A DNA stretch of 64,000 nt from Seminavis robusta. Its lineage: Eukaryota > Bacillariophyta > Bacillariophyceae > Naviculales > Naviculaceae. The DNA is taken from the NCBI GenBank assembly GCA_903772945.1, contig CAICTM010000401.1, forward strand, positions 1 to 64,000, in the 5' to 3' direction. This document shows positions 11,501 to 23,700 of this stretch, in pieces; the stretch's first letter is position 1; every line of letters begins with the position of its first letter. The notes below the pieces were generated by a model. It worked only from the letters and a program-made list of their open reading frames with translations, ran no database searches and had not been told where the DNA came from. Made by a program: the position numbers and the translations under genes.

Positions 11501-14500
11501 CAATGCCAAGTGCATCACCCGTAGTGTCTACAGGCCTTCCTACTGCAACCTTTGCCCCAACAGTGTCACCAGTGGCAACATCATCACCCATAGATGGACC
11601 AACACAGGATCCAGCCTCTCTGCCAACAGGAGTACCAACGAGTGTTGTCCCAAGCATTTCACCAGTTGCAACAGCTTCACCCACAGCTGGAGTTGACACA
11701 CCAACAGGGGATCCCGCATCACTCCCAACTAAAGAACCAACTGCTGGTGGACCCACCTTTTCACCAGTTGCAACAGCTTCACCTACAGCTGGTGGTACCA
11801 TTGACAGACCAACAGAGGACCCAGCCTCTCTTCCAACAAAAGAACCAACTGCTGGTGGACCCACCTTTTCACCAGTTGCAACAGCTTCACCTACAGCTGG
11901 TGGAACACCTCCTGAAATCTCCCCTACTGTAAGCCCCACTGGTGAAGGGCTCAGCCCCACAACATCACCAACAGGTGCTCTGGAGTGTGATCCAGTAATT
12001 CCCTGCGATGACGACAAGATCCTGTTTTGTTTACAGCCAGAAGGCGGTTCAGGTAATGCAGAGATCTGCTTACCGGTAAGTTAAAGGTTTATATTGTTTG
12101 CTTTCTTTGGAATATGACCAGTTACTGACTCTGTGCTAGATTGAAGATGTCCAAGAAGCATTAGAGAATGGATTCTGTGGACCTTGCCCAACAGAAGCAC
12201 CAACCAAAACCCCAACTACTGTGCCTACCATTCCGGAGGACTGTCCGGAAGACTGTGATTGCATTGAATGTACTGATGCCACATACAACCCCGATGGAAC
12301 TAAAACAATCTGCGTAACTCAAACCTGCAAGGACGAATCCATTAGTTGGATGTGTTGTATTGATGTCTCCCCCTCTGGTCAGTGCAACGTGGATGACTGC
12401 AGAGGAGGTGAAGGCCCTGATGGACCCAAATGTGAGGAGGTGACAGAATTCTGTATGACATTGGACGAGAATGCCACAAGCGTCACTATCCAAGCTCACG
12501 ATGGCCAGTTTGGTGGAAACGAAGATAAGGATCCATCATGTGGCGGGGGTGGCAGTGGTAGCAGATGTCCTGGTGTAACTGGAATCTGCTCCACCGAAGT
12601 TGATCTGTCCCAGTGCCCTGGTACACGGCCACCAACATCTCCACCTCCGACAACTCTTCCACCAACCTCTGAAATACCGTCTTCAGTTCCGTCATCAAGA
12701 CCCACGATTGACCCACTAAAGGTGCGCTACTCTCCTGCCTCTAGAGGTCTTGTGGGAAAACAGGCATCTCACATTCTGTGCCACTATAGGACTGTGTCCC
12801 AATCATTGAGTGTACTCCTGATGATCCATCATACGAAGAAGGAGTGGTAAGCCTTTTTTGTGACCCAGTTTAGTTTCTGGATTCGAGTCTTTCTCAGCAC
12901 TTGCCATTACTTGTTAGATAATGTGTCTTGAGAGTTTCGAAGGGACAGTTTGTGTACCTGATGATTTTGTCCAAGATGCCTTGGAACAAGGTAAGTGGCA
13001 ACACAGCCAGTGAAACAATCAAAAGGGTGGTTGTATACTTTGATCAACTAAACTGCAAATTTTCTCGACAAATACAAAGGTTTTTGTGGAGAGGTATGTT
13101 ACTTGTTTCCGGTTGCACTGTTACTTGGATTTGTTCAGACTATTCCCATGTGTTTCTCAATCATTCATGGTGCACTCCCTTACTACACTGTAGTGCCCTC
13201 CATCCACACAGCCAACTGGCACCCCTTCTTCATTGCCAACAGGAGCACCTTCTTCAAATCCACCGACAAATGTGCCTTCTTCCGCACCATCAGGGACACC
13301 AACATTGACACCTACTACAATGCAGCCAAGCAATGAACCTACAAACTTCCCCACAACAGAAGAACCATCAACTCTACCCAGCACCGCTCCAACCAAATCC
13401 CCAACAACCATCCCGCCAACAACAGATACACCTACTACTCGAAAGCCAACAGTCTCTCCAACTACGAACCCAACTGTTGACCCAACAGAAAGTCCTACTG
13501 CTGGCCCAACTGGTTTTCCAACTGCCAATCCAACTGCCTCCCCAACCGATACTCCAACAGCCAGACCATCATCTTTTCCAACAGAATCTCCCACAACTAT
13601 GGCACCTTCAAGTGGACCAACCAGTTCTCCCACAGAAGTACCAACTCAACAACCCACAGAAGATCCACTAGCTGGCTGTCCAGAAGGGACAGTCGAACGA
13701 TGCTCCGATGATGAGGTCGATGATGGCATCATTATGTGCTTTGAGCCTGATCCTGCAGACTTTGAAGAAATATGTGTCCCAGTTGTTTATGTTCCAATCG
13801 TCTTGGACGACGAAATAGCTGAATGCGGTAAGGTCACTTGGCATTCAATCCACCAAAATTGATGGACACTCAAAATTAAAATTTCTTTCTTCCCCTTTGC
13901 ACAGGCCCTTGTCCTACATATCCACCTACAGAAATGCCATCTGAAGGCCCCTCCATGAGCCCCACTACAGCAGCCCCGACAAATCCACCTACAAAAACCC
14001 CAACAGACCCCCCTACTCCTTCACCAACAGAGGATCCAACAATCAACACAGATCTCCTCCCCTTTTTTCCTCCCTCTCTTCCTCTCTCCCCTTCTCTTTC
14101 CCCCTCTTCCTCTTAACAGAATCCACCTACTGCCCACTCACCTTACGGCCAAGGCCCTCACAACAATCCCACTCGCTCCCTGCACTTCCACCAACCCTTC
14201 TTCCTACTACTATACAACCCACCACAACATCACCTACTCCGGCACCAAATCCTACCACCATGACACCTGCCCCCACCACTGATTGCCCTGAGACTTGTGA
14301 TTGCTTTGAGTGCACTTCAATCACTTTCAATCCAGATGACGGCACCAAAACGGTTTGTATTACTCAGAGTTGCAAGGATTCACCCATCAGCTGGATGTGC
14401 TGCACTGAACCTGGTTGTGAAGTTCAAGACTGTGTTGGAGGTGGCAGTCCTGATAGACAAAAGTGTGAGGGCGTTGATGAGTTTTGTGTCACAGTAGATG

Positions 14501-17500
14501 AGGATGTTGAGACCATCAGTGTTCAGGCACATGATGGCCAATTTGGAGGAAATGAAGAAGTTGATTCAGATAGCTGTGGGGGAGGAGGTGGTGGTAATGG
14601 CAACTCCAATGGGAACGGGAACAATGGAAACAGCAACGGAAATTCCAATGGCAGAGGTCCCATTAATAGACAGGGAAGCAGATGTGGAACTACAGGAGTA
14701 TGTAACAGCGAAGTTGACCTTGGTCAATGCCCTGGTACTCAACCAATGCCAAGCTTCTCTCCATCTTCCATGCCAAACTTGCTGATATCATCACAGCCTA
14801 CTCTTGATGGCCCAACACTTGCTCCTACTTCAGGTGAATGCCCTGAATCCTGTGATTGCATGGAATGTACATCTCTTACAGAGAATGAGGATGGTACCTT
14901 AACCGTGTGCATCAGCCAGAGCTGCAAAGATGAAGCCATCAGCTGGATGTGCTGCATTGGTGCATACCCATTCGATGGATGCACTGTGGACGACTGCAGA
15001 GGAGGCGAAGGCCCCGATGGACCCAAATGTGACGAGGTGACAGAATTCTGCATGATTGTCCCTGGGAACACCGAAGGGGTTTCAATTCAGGCTCATGATG
15101 GGCAATTTGGAGGGAATGAAGACAAAAATAGCTTGTGCGGAGGACCCGGGAGTGGAAGTAGCTGCCCGGGTGTGACAGGGATCTGTTCCACTGATGTTCG
15201 GCTGGATGGATGTCCCAGTCTTCCAACTGCTCCTACGGCAATACAGCCATCTGCAGTTCCATCAGCACCAATAGCAATGCAGCCATCTGCAGTTCCTTCA
15301 GCGCTAATATCATCTGAACCCACCATTGGTGGCACCACCCTTGCTCCTTCATATGGTGATTGCCCTGAGACCTGTAATTGCTTTGAGTGCACTTCAATCA
15401 CTTTCAATCCAGATGACGGCACCAAAACGGTTTGTATTACTCAGAGTTGCAAGGATTCACCCATCAGCTGGATGTGCTGCACTGAACCTGGATGTGAAGT
15501 TCAAGACTGTGTAGGAGGTGGCAGTCCTGATAGACAAAAGTGTGAGGGTGTTGATGAGTTTTGTGTCACAGTAGATGATGATGTTGAAACCGTCAGTGTC
15601 CAGGCACATGATGGCCAGTTTGGAGGAAATGAAGATGTTAATCGAGACAGTTGTGGGGGTGGGCAAGGGGGTGGCCCTGGCAGCAGCTGTCAAACTTCTG
15701 GAGTGTGCAATAGTGATGTTGACCTTGGTCTATGCCCTGGTACTCAACCAATGCCAAGCTTCTCTCCCTCACTAAGGCCGACCTTATTGCCATCTTCAAT
15801 ACCATCATCCATGCCATCATCGCAACCCACTGCTGGTGGCACCACTCTTGCTCCTTCCTATGGTGAATGTCCTGAGACCTGCAACTGCTTTGAGTGCACC
15901 TCAATCACCTTCAATCCAGATGAAGGCACCAAAACAGTCTGTATTACACAGAGCTGCAAGGATTCACCCATCAGCTGGATGTGCTGCACTGAACCTGGTT
16001 GTGAAGTTCAAGACTGTGTGGGAGGTGGCAGTCCTGATAGACAAAAGTGTGAGGGTGTTGATGAATTTTGTGTCACAGTAGATGAGGATGTTGAGACAAT
16101 TAGCGTCCAGGCACATGATGGCCAATTTGGAGGAAATGAAGAAGTTGATTCAGATAGCTGTGGGGGAGGAGGTGGTAGCAATGGCAACAGCAACGGAAAT
16201 TCCAATCGCAGAGGACCAATCAATAGACAGGGAAGCAGATGTGGCACTTCAGGAGTATGTAACAGTGAAGTTGACCTTGGCCAATGCCCTGGTACTCAAC
16301 CAATGCCAAGCTTCTCTCCCTCACTAAGGCCAACCCTACCAGCATTACTATCTTCGATACCATCCTCCTTGCCATCATCACCGCCCACTGCGGATGGAAC
16401 AATGATACCTTCCTCCTTGCCATCATCAAAGCCCACTGCAGTTGGGACAACGATACCATCCTCGTTGCCAACATCACAGCCTTCTGCGGGTGAAACAACT
16501 CTTGCTCCTTCATCTGGCCAATGCCCTGAAACCTGTAATTGCTTTGGGTGCACTTCAATCAATTTCAATCCAGATGTCGGCACCAAAACGATCTGTATTA
16601 CTCAGAGTTGCAAGGATTCACCCATCAGCTGGATGTGCTGCACTGAACCTGGTTGTGAAGTTCAAGACTGTGTGGGAGGTGGCAGTCCGGATAGACAAAA
16701 GTGTGAGGGTGTTGATGAGTTTTGTGTCACAGTAGATGAGGATGTTGAGACCGTCCGTGTCCAGGCACATGATGGCCAGTTTGGAGGAAATGAAGATGTT
16801 AATCGAGACAGTTGTGGGGAAGGGCAAGGGGGTGGCCCTGGCAGCAGCTGTGGAACGACAGGAGTATGCAACAGCGAAGTTGACCTCGATGGATGCCCTG
16901 TTGCTACAATTCAACCAATTCCAAGTGCATTGCCATCTTTAATGCCTACTTTGGGGCCTTCTTCTATTGATGGGGGTGATTTTGTTTGCTCCAGACCATC
17001 TGACTGTGCTGGTACCTCTTGTCAGTTTCAATGTAATGCTCCTCTTGGTTACTATCCAGACCCCTCAGACTGTCAGGCTTACTGCTACTGCACTGGTGGT
17101 GAGCAGCCGTCCAGGTGGGAACAAGTTATTTCAGGGCTTGTGTGGGATCCTTACTGTGGTGGGTCGCAGCCACTAGATGAAGAAAATGTTCCCCTTGGGT
17201 AAGCCTGTGAAAGCATGGTACCACAATTGCCGAAACTCTTCTTACAATTTCACTTGTACCTTCTGTTTGCAATGAATAGTGGAATGACAGGTGGCTGTGC
17301 GAACTGGCCTGATGGTGTCAACTTAGACCACTGTGATCTTGTTTTGCCACCGCCACCTGCAGAACCCAGTGCAGCTCCATCAATCTCGGATCCACTGGAA
17401 GGTTGCAGCCCCGTTGAGACCTGTGGGGATGATTCTGTTCTAATGTGCATTTACTTGCCAGATGATCAATTTTACACTGAATGTGTGCCCATTGACTCGG

Positions 17501-18858
17501 TCCAAGCTGTTCTAGATCATGATCCCAGAGACACATGTGGAGAATGCCCTCCACTCCCGCCCACTGTAGCACCCACCATTGGGTTCTCTTGTGAAGGAAA
17601 CAGATGTGCAGAAAATGACTTTGTTTATGTTTGCCAGGATAGAGAGACTTTTTGTGTCTCTCAAGAGGATGCCGAAGGACTGCTCTTGGATAGTTCTGCA
17701 AGCTGTGGACCTTGCAGTATTTTTGATTGTGACCTATCTCATTTTGCCTGTGACAATGATAGTGTGGAGATCTGTCATGTGTAAGTGAACTGTTTGATTG
17801 TGCACTGGCTTCAATCGCTTGGATGGAATGCAGCCTCAAGTTTGAATCGCCTTTTCCTATATTATTGTCTCACTATTGCACAGCCAAAGCGATTCATTGA
17901 ACTCGCTTTGTGTAACCACAAATGCTTTGTCTGGATTCCAGGGTGGATGCGACTATTGTGGTCAATGCCAGAGTGAACTTCCTCCTGTAAGTATGCAACA
18001 CTGTAGAGCTGTGTGCACAAGGGCTCTACTTTTCTTAACTGTTCACCTTAACTTTTGCGTTTTTTTCTCCAGGACTGTGAGGGAGCTGACGATGAAACAC
18101 CTGTACCTTCTGCAGACCAAAGTACTACAGTGGCTCCATCCACACTTGCGCCAACGACGCAAATACCAACAACAATGTCTAGCACAACAGAAGCGCCCAC
18201 AACAGCCACAACCACAACAGAACCTACGTCAGCTGCTCCCACAGTACCACCTTCAAAAGGTGCTACCTCTGAACCAACATTACAGCCATCCAGCCAACCT
18301 TCTGTGCAGCCAACAATGACAACTGCCACTCCAGTGCCAACCACTCAGCAGCCATCAAATCAACCAACTCAGCGGCCAACCATTGGTTCCACACCAGAAC
18401 CAACCAATCTGCCAACAGCCCAACCAACAGTTCAGGCGACACCAGAGCCTACGAATCTACCAACGGCCCAACCAACAGAGCTGGCTACTCCAGAGCCTAC
18501 ACTCCAACCAACAGAACAACCCACACCCGAACCAACTCCCCTTCCCACTGAAGAGCCAACGGATGATCCTACTCCAGTCCCGACCAATGACCCAACGGAT
18601 GAGCCGACCGATGCACCAACTCAGCAACCGACTGGTGAGCCAACGGAGAATCCAACTCCAGAACCGACCGACGAACCAACTCAAGAGCCCACAGACGAAC
18701 CAACGGATGAACCCACACAAGAGCCAACCGATGATCCAACTCCAGAACCGACCGACGAACCAACAGAGAGTCCTGCAGATGATGAAGTCAGATCCATACA
18801 TCAGCTCCAAAACTATGCAAAGCGCCCAATCAAGCTAGCTGCAGGACTGGTGCCGTAG
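5526..18858 (+). CDS. Giant secreted modular Pro/Ser/Thr- and Cys-rich protein
   Basis: Proposed exons: 5526-6897, 6982-7226, 7300-7480, 7562-7751, 7839-8050, 8161-8564, 8629-8914, 9008-10170, 10247-11222, 11317-11364, 11435-12075, 12140-12721, 12790-12846, 12918-12990, 13080-13093, 13194-13827, 13905 to an unresolved point, about 14120-17198, 17280-17780, 17884-17986, 18073-18858. About 3,900 residues. The start MKGNPPGVCFFLVWSAFVFH gives a signal peptide, followed by an acidic segment. Then come 17 six-Cys modules of pattern CxPxIxC..C..C..CGxCP, separated by P/S/T stalks, and six ~125-residue repeats beginning CPETCDCFEC. One peritrophin/CBM14-like module (GYYPDPSDCQAYCYC ... GLVWDPYCGG) spans the intron at 17199-17279, and a PTEPT tail ends the protein. 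No GPI or membrane anchor is seen. The architecture recalls diatom wall proteins such as pleuralins; homology is not shown. All introns are GT-AG except one frame discontinuity near 14050-14120, so two adjacent genes remain possible. Confidence 0.82.
9165..9664 (+). repeat. 500-bp near-identical duplication, copy A (exon 8 stalk)
   Basis: This segment matches 10564-11063 at a constant offset of 1399 bp with no indels and only about three visible base differences. It encodes the P-S-T-A-G stalk PSAAPIGGPGQ ... VDAPG. The repeat also contains a lower-order repeat: the block ggtggcccaggacaa...gatgctccagg occurs at both of its ends. Confidence 0.9.
10564..11063 (+). repeat. 500-bp near-identical duplication, copy B (exon 9 stalk)
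   Basis: Partner of 9165-9664. Each copy lies in a different exon of the same gene, and a six-Cys module with its intron lies between them, so the duplicated unit is one whole stalk plus module. The near identity indicates a recent duplication or ongoing gene conversion. Confidence 0.9.
12242..16900 (+). repeat. Six copies of a ~125-residue CPETCDCFEC domain
   Basis: Copies at 12242-12619, 14284-14736, 14839-15216, 15361-15741, 15868-16290 and 16522-16900. Shared features in order: CPExCxCxECT, a KTxCxTQxCKDxxISWMCC block, a CxxxxC pair, GPDxxKC or SPDRQKC, EFC, QAHDGQFGGNE, a Gly-rich loop of variable length, TGxC(N/S)(S/T)xVxLxxCP. Copies 1, 3, 4 and 5 (TEPGCEVQDCVGGG) form one subfamily. 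Copies 0 and 2 (VDDCRGGEGPDGPKC) form another. Stalks rich in PSS separate them. The domain was not recognised as a named family. Confidence 0.88.
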
Positions 18859-18966
18859 GTCTAGTAGAGGTAGACTCCATTGTTTCCTACTTGCTAGTCC
18901 AGTGGTTGAGAAATATGTTCTCAATAGTTCAAGTGCTACTCTACTTGTAAGCATGTCCCGGGGCAG

Positions 18967-18985
18967 GGGGGGGGGGGGGGGGGTA
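18967..18985. repeat. Poly-G tract of 19
   Basis: An uninterrupted run of 19 G follows ggggca, about 100 bp after the giant gene stop codon. Such a tract can be a G-quadruplex former, or an assembly or sequencing-prone site. Confidence 0.9.
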
Positions 18986-19149
18986 CAGTGTTCCTTCCTG
19001 TTAAGAAACACAATTGCTCGCTTTTTCGAAAGCTCTCCAAATAGATAAAGTTGTCATTAGCTCTCATTTCTATCATAGGATTTCCAGGGAATTTGGAACC
19101 TCTGGAGGGGCTCCGGTAATCCCCAGATGACGTCACGATAAACCCCAAA

Positions 19150-19425
19150 GTTTGGCGAGTCGCGAGAAGTCGCGATTAGTCGCTTAAAGTCGCGCGATTC
19201 CACACGGATTCTCGAACGAGTCTTCACGACTCCACGCGACTCCACGCGACTCCTTGCGACTCACTTCTTAAGTACTTGTATTTATCTCGATATAGTGTCG
19301 CGACTCCACGCGACTCCACGCGACTCCACGCGTCTCTACGCGACTTTATACGCGTTTGCGCGCGACTGCTTGCGATTGCACACCACTGTGGTCGCGACTG
19401 CACTCGCGCGACTGCTATTTCGGGT
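19150..19425. repeat. Degenerate CGCGACTCCA / GTCGCG satellite
   Basis: Tandem and inverted copies of gcgact(ccac) occur throughout, for example three successive cgcgactcca units near 19302-19330 and agtcgcg units on the left side (19157-19195). Left copies read agtcgcg and right copies cgcgact, so the array is an inverted arrangement. No gene. Confidence 0.8.
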
Positions 19426-19739
19426 GGGATCGCCAAAAGGCCCCTAAACCGGTGGCCCTCCTGAACCCATCATCCAATCTCGAAAGCATGCCTCACCATT
19501 GACTTCCACTGTCTCAAATAGTTGGCTAGCCATTGGCTTTTTGCTAACCATCAATGGAGGGACAGGTATGGTTCCTCGATGAATGATTCGGCAGTGCCAA
19601 CCAACCCACCTTTTGAGTTGTTTTGGTTAGCAGCACAGCATACATGCAGCAGCAACAACAACACATGCCACCATGGACAACAGCAATAGAAAGCAACAAC
19701 TCCTCTTTGAGGAAGCTAGACCAGCACGGTCATTTCGGT
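19426..19739. other. Intergenic, no gene seen
   Basis: It contains an imperfect inverted pair around 19522-19556 (ggctagccattggctttttgctaaccatcaatgg) and a short caacaacaaca run near 19650. Nothing else is supported. Confidence 0.3.
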
Positions 19740-20500
19740 GGTCTAGCTTGGAATCGGCAAGGTCTCAATACAGGATGTTCTGCAAAAGGTTGATCTGATT
19801 GAGGGCATTGATGCCGCCCAAAGGGTATCCACCACCATTGTCCGGCCCTGTAAAGAAAAGTTACCATTCAAAGTGACGAAGAGCCAGTAACAATGTACAC
19901 CGGATGTTGCAGTGGAAGACGTGGGAATCAACGACAGAACCACCAAAACCTACCTGTGCCATAGTGGAAACAGAGCCATTCTTGTCTGGACTCATTGAGG
20001 GCAGTTGTGTTTTCAATGGGTGTGGCCAACTCCCTTCAGTTGAAGTTTGTCGCAGTTGGTGTTGCAACTACGTCGGTACTCGAGTGTACACCGTGTAACC
20101 CAATGTTTAGGTCTAGGAGGCAGTGCAGTGACAAAGAGAACAACGTTGAGGAAGTCGGATGCGCAAGGCGATGCGAATGTTGACTTTCTTGAAGTAAATG
20201 TCAAATTCGTACTTGCCTTGTGGCAAGTGGAGATAGTGGAACGGAAGCAGCACGGCTCCAAAGCTTCTTGTCCCTTCCTGGTGCAAACTCAATGGAAAGC
20301 AGAACATTCTCCCAGATAGAGCGACAGGTGGCTTCTTATGTGGATTACATAGTGGAGGGCACCTACACAAGAACCTCATGCATGGAGAGATAAGACAAGT
20401 GATAAGACTCACGTACCAGGTACCGGTACATTGGCAGAGAAGAAGAGTTGGGACTAAAAACTCTACTTCATATATGAACTTCCTCAGGGCTCCCAACATC
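19740..20500 (-). CDS. Unresolved spliced gene or gene remnant
   Basis: Several overlapping minus-strand frames show protein-like stretches that do not join into one ORF: LHQEGTRSFGAVLLPFHY and YEFDIYFKKVNIRIALRI (20113-20499), then SMSPDKNGSVSTMAQ near 19960-20010. A donor GTAGGT after MAQ and an acceptor TTTACAG near 19858 would remove about 100 bp and join to the last open segment. The pattern suggests a multi-exon small gene or a decaying copy. No domain was recognised, so no function is proposed. Confidence 0.25.
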
Positions 20501-20700
20501 CACAGACTCTTAGTAGGAAGACTAACTTCTGTTTCTTATAGGTTTGCTTGATTATTTGTTACATTGGCCTGGTGAAAAGTCTTACTCGAGTACCGGCAGG
20601 TAGGGGGATTAGCAGAGAGGACACACTAGCTAGCTGGGCATCTATTCAATTCATATTCTTCGGTGCCCTCTCATAGCAAAAGCAGCCAAACTGCCTTTTT

Positions 20701-23700
20701 TTAAGACCAATATGACTTGAATCGAGAGTACATGGAATCATGGTTGCTGTCGTTGTTCATGCCTGCCTGCGGATCCCTTGCAGACGGACTGCGAGGGGAC
20801 GCAGGACTGGGGGCGCCGGAACCACCAAAGTCGTCCCCTTCCGCTTCGTCTGCAATTCGTAGAATATCTTCCACAAGCCTAGTGTCCCGGCATCTCTCTG
20901 AAGCAAGTTCGACGATCATACCAAGAGCCTTTTGATACGTCAACCTAGAGCGAACCTCCGCGATGTAGGTGGCCTGTTTCATCTTCAGCTCTTCTTTCAA
21001 CTCAACCTGCGTCACGTTCATTCGCTGAATCGTCTGACGGTACTGGTTACAGTCAGCCGACAGCTTGGCATTTGTCTTTGTAAGTTGCTTGGCATGCTGG
21101 TTCAATGCCGCAAAGGAAGCTCCGGCAGAGGCATTGGCGTCCATCAGCCGTTGGTTGTTGTCTTTGACGAGCTCGAAGTCAGCTCGGATTTGGTTGTTTT
21201 GGTTTCTTAACTTGAAAACTTCCTTTCGAAGGTACTCAAGCATCTTTCCGCTCTCATCCATCAGATTTTGTTGTTGGGCAGTGAGGTTCACCACCGTGGC
21301 CGAAACAGAAGGCGCCACTTGAGATGGAACGTTGTTGGCAATCTCATCTACCTTGAGGGACGCTGCTTCGGAAGGAACGGATGGCACTGGTGAGGATACA
21401 CTTGCCGTCTCTTCCGTAGCTGGGCCAGCTGAAGGCCCAGCAGATGCCACAGACGCAACAGATGGGTCAGTGGCCGCCGTTGGGTCCATCTTCTTCTCTT
21501 CTACAATGGTACTCTCTCGATACTCCTGCACTGCTTTCTGGGCCTTTTCTTCTGCTTTCTTTTCCGCCTCGATGCGCTTCTGTTCGGCTTCTTCCAACTT
21601 GCGTTGCAACGCCCGGAGTTGATTTTCCAGTTTGGCTTCTTCGCGTTTCTCATGCAGCGCTAGTCGAAACTTGGGTCTTTGCAGGGAGCCGCGAGTCATC
21701 GTTTGAATCGCCACGGCGGCCTTGAGATGAATCTTCAAGTTGGTGATGGCGACACCCATGCGCCAATGCGTTTGGATCATAGTTGCTCTGTAATTCCGGC
21801 GCTTGACAACCAGTAGCCTGGCCGCAAAGATACAACGAATCCAGCACTGGGTACGGATGGATGCGGCTCGCATCCTGCGGTAGTTGCGAAGCGCGATTTT
21901 CATCCTGACTTGTGCCTCTAGGAAAATCATGCCAGCCTTGATCTTCTTGTACTTGGATTTCTGCGTGAAACCTCGAACCACGCGTTGGATTTCCAATGCC
22001 CACACACTCAGAAATTTCAAACGCTCCGCTTCCATGAACTCGAGGGAACCCGCTCGAAAGTACGCCCGAGATTTTCCAATCACAAAGGCCCTAACGATTT
22101 GGCCCTTCTTTTCTGATGCTAATTCCTTCAGGGCGTGTTCTAGAAGCTTCTCGACCAGGAATTTGGGCTGTTCGTCAAATTCATACTCGGCGAGGACCTG
22201 TTCGCTCGGGTAGACACCTTTGCCCCACAACGATTTGAATCGTTCCAATACAATTTCATGCTCCAGACGATTGGGGAATGCTGAGCGCGAAATGGTGACT
22301 GCTGCCACAACACCGGCACAGCGGAGCTGCTCAATCGTGGAAAGATGCTCCATCTCAAGCGGAAGTTTCACCTGGTTGGGTTTGATGCAGCGGATGTATC
22401 GTGAGCGTGTTGTGTCGAGGCTCGTCATCAAATTTGTTAGCTGACCCCGGAACTTGGTCCAAACAGAGTCTGCGGCAATGCTTCCCCTTCTATTCGCGTT
22501 CCGCTTAGCTTTTTGGTTTGTCGGGGGACGTTTCGAGGCTCTACGCTTTTTTACTTCGACATTCATCATTCCGTCGTTCTTCAGAGCGTTTGCAAGAATG
22601 TCATTGGTGCTCTTGAATGCACAGTCTTCCAAGTCCGATGGGAGAGTGTCCATATTTTTGGTGACAAAGTTTGTTGCATCGTAAACTACCTTCCCAGCAT
22701 AATGGACGATACCAAATTCAGTGTCAGACCAAGCCTTTTCCCTGTACCAGCAAGGACTGTCTTTGTTCATCGAATCGACTTTGGAGACGAACGATTTGTC
22801 GGATCCCTAATGGTTGAATGAAAGACGATGGAGTCAGCAGGCTACTTTCAATAATCGAAAGAAGAAGAAAATGTTTCCCAATCACGCTTCCTACCTTTGG
22901 TCGAACGCCTTCTTCGTTCAAAAACGACAAAAGACCCATTCTTCCTTCGACCAGATCCAGCACATCCGTGTTGTCGTCGTAGGTGATTTCACCCAACTCA
23001 ATCCCTTCGTACTCGTATTCGGCTTGCACCGACCGGAAGATATCTTGCGTGAACTTTTGTTGCAACTTTTCGTTGGCGTAGTTGATGCATAACTGTTCGA
23101 ATCGGTTGACTTCAAAGGACTCGAAACCAAAAATGTCGAGCAGCCCAATGATTCCAAAGCCATCCTTTTTATCACCATCATAATTCCGTTCCGCGCAGGT
23201 GGCATCATTGATTTGTCGCACAAGCCACAAAAAAGTCTTGGCATAAATCTCCTTGGCAAATGCGTCAGTGGAATCACGAGCCTTTTCCGAATTGAGTGGT
23301 ACCTTGTATTCCTCTCCACGGGCTCGCACAGTACGCAAGGTCAGCGCCGCAATCAAGTCTTTTTGTGCTACACCCATGAGTTCCGACAAACCATCCAACT
23401 CATCTGTCGCAGTTATTTCCGTCTTGTCGTCATCGCGTTGGTCCGGTTCAAAGACTAGATTTCCCAGCTGCAGTACGATGCAGATTGCCCGCATGAGCAT
23501 TTTCAACGAATCACCCTGGACGCCCACGAGTGCCAACGAGTCGACCGTGTGCTGGAAGCGTTCTTCGTCCGACAATCCTTCAATGGCTTCGGTTTCTGTA
23601 AATCCCACGTAACTGTAGGACTCATTGTCGGTATCTTCCAGTCCAGCCCATATTTCGGCTTTGATTGCTTCGGGTGCATTTAGCAGTTGATAAAAAATAT

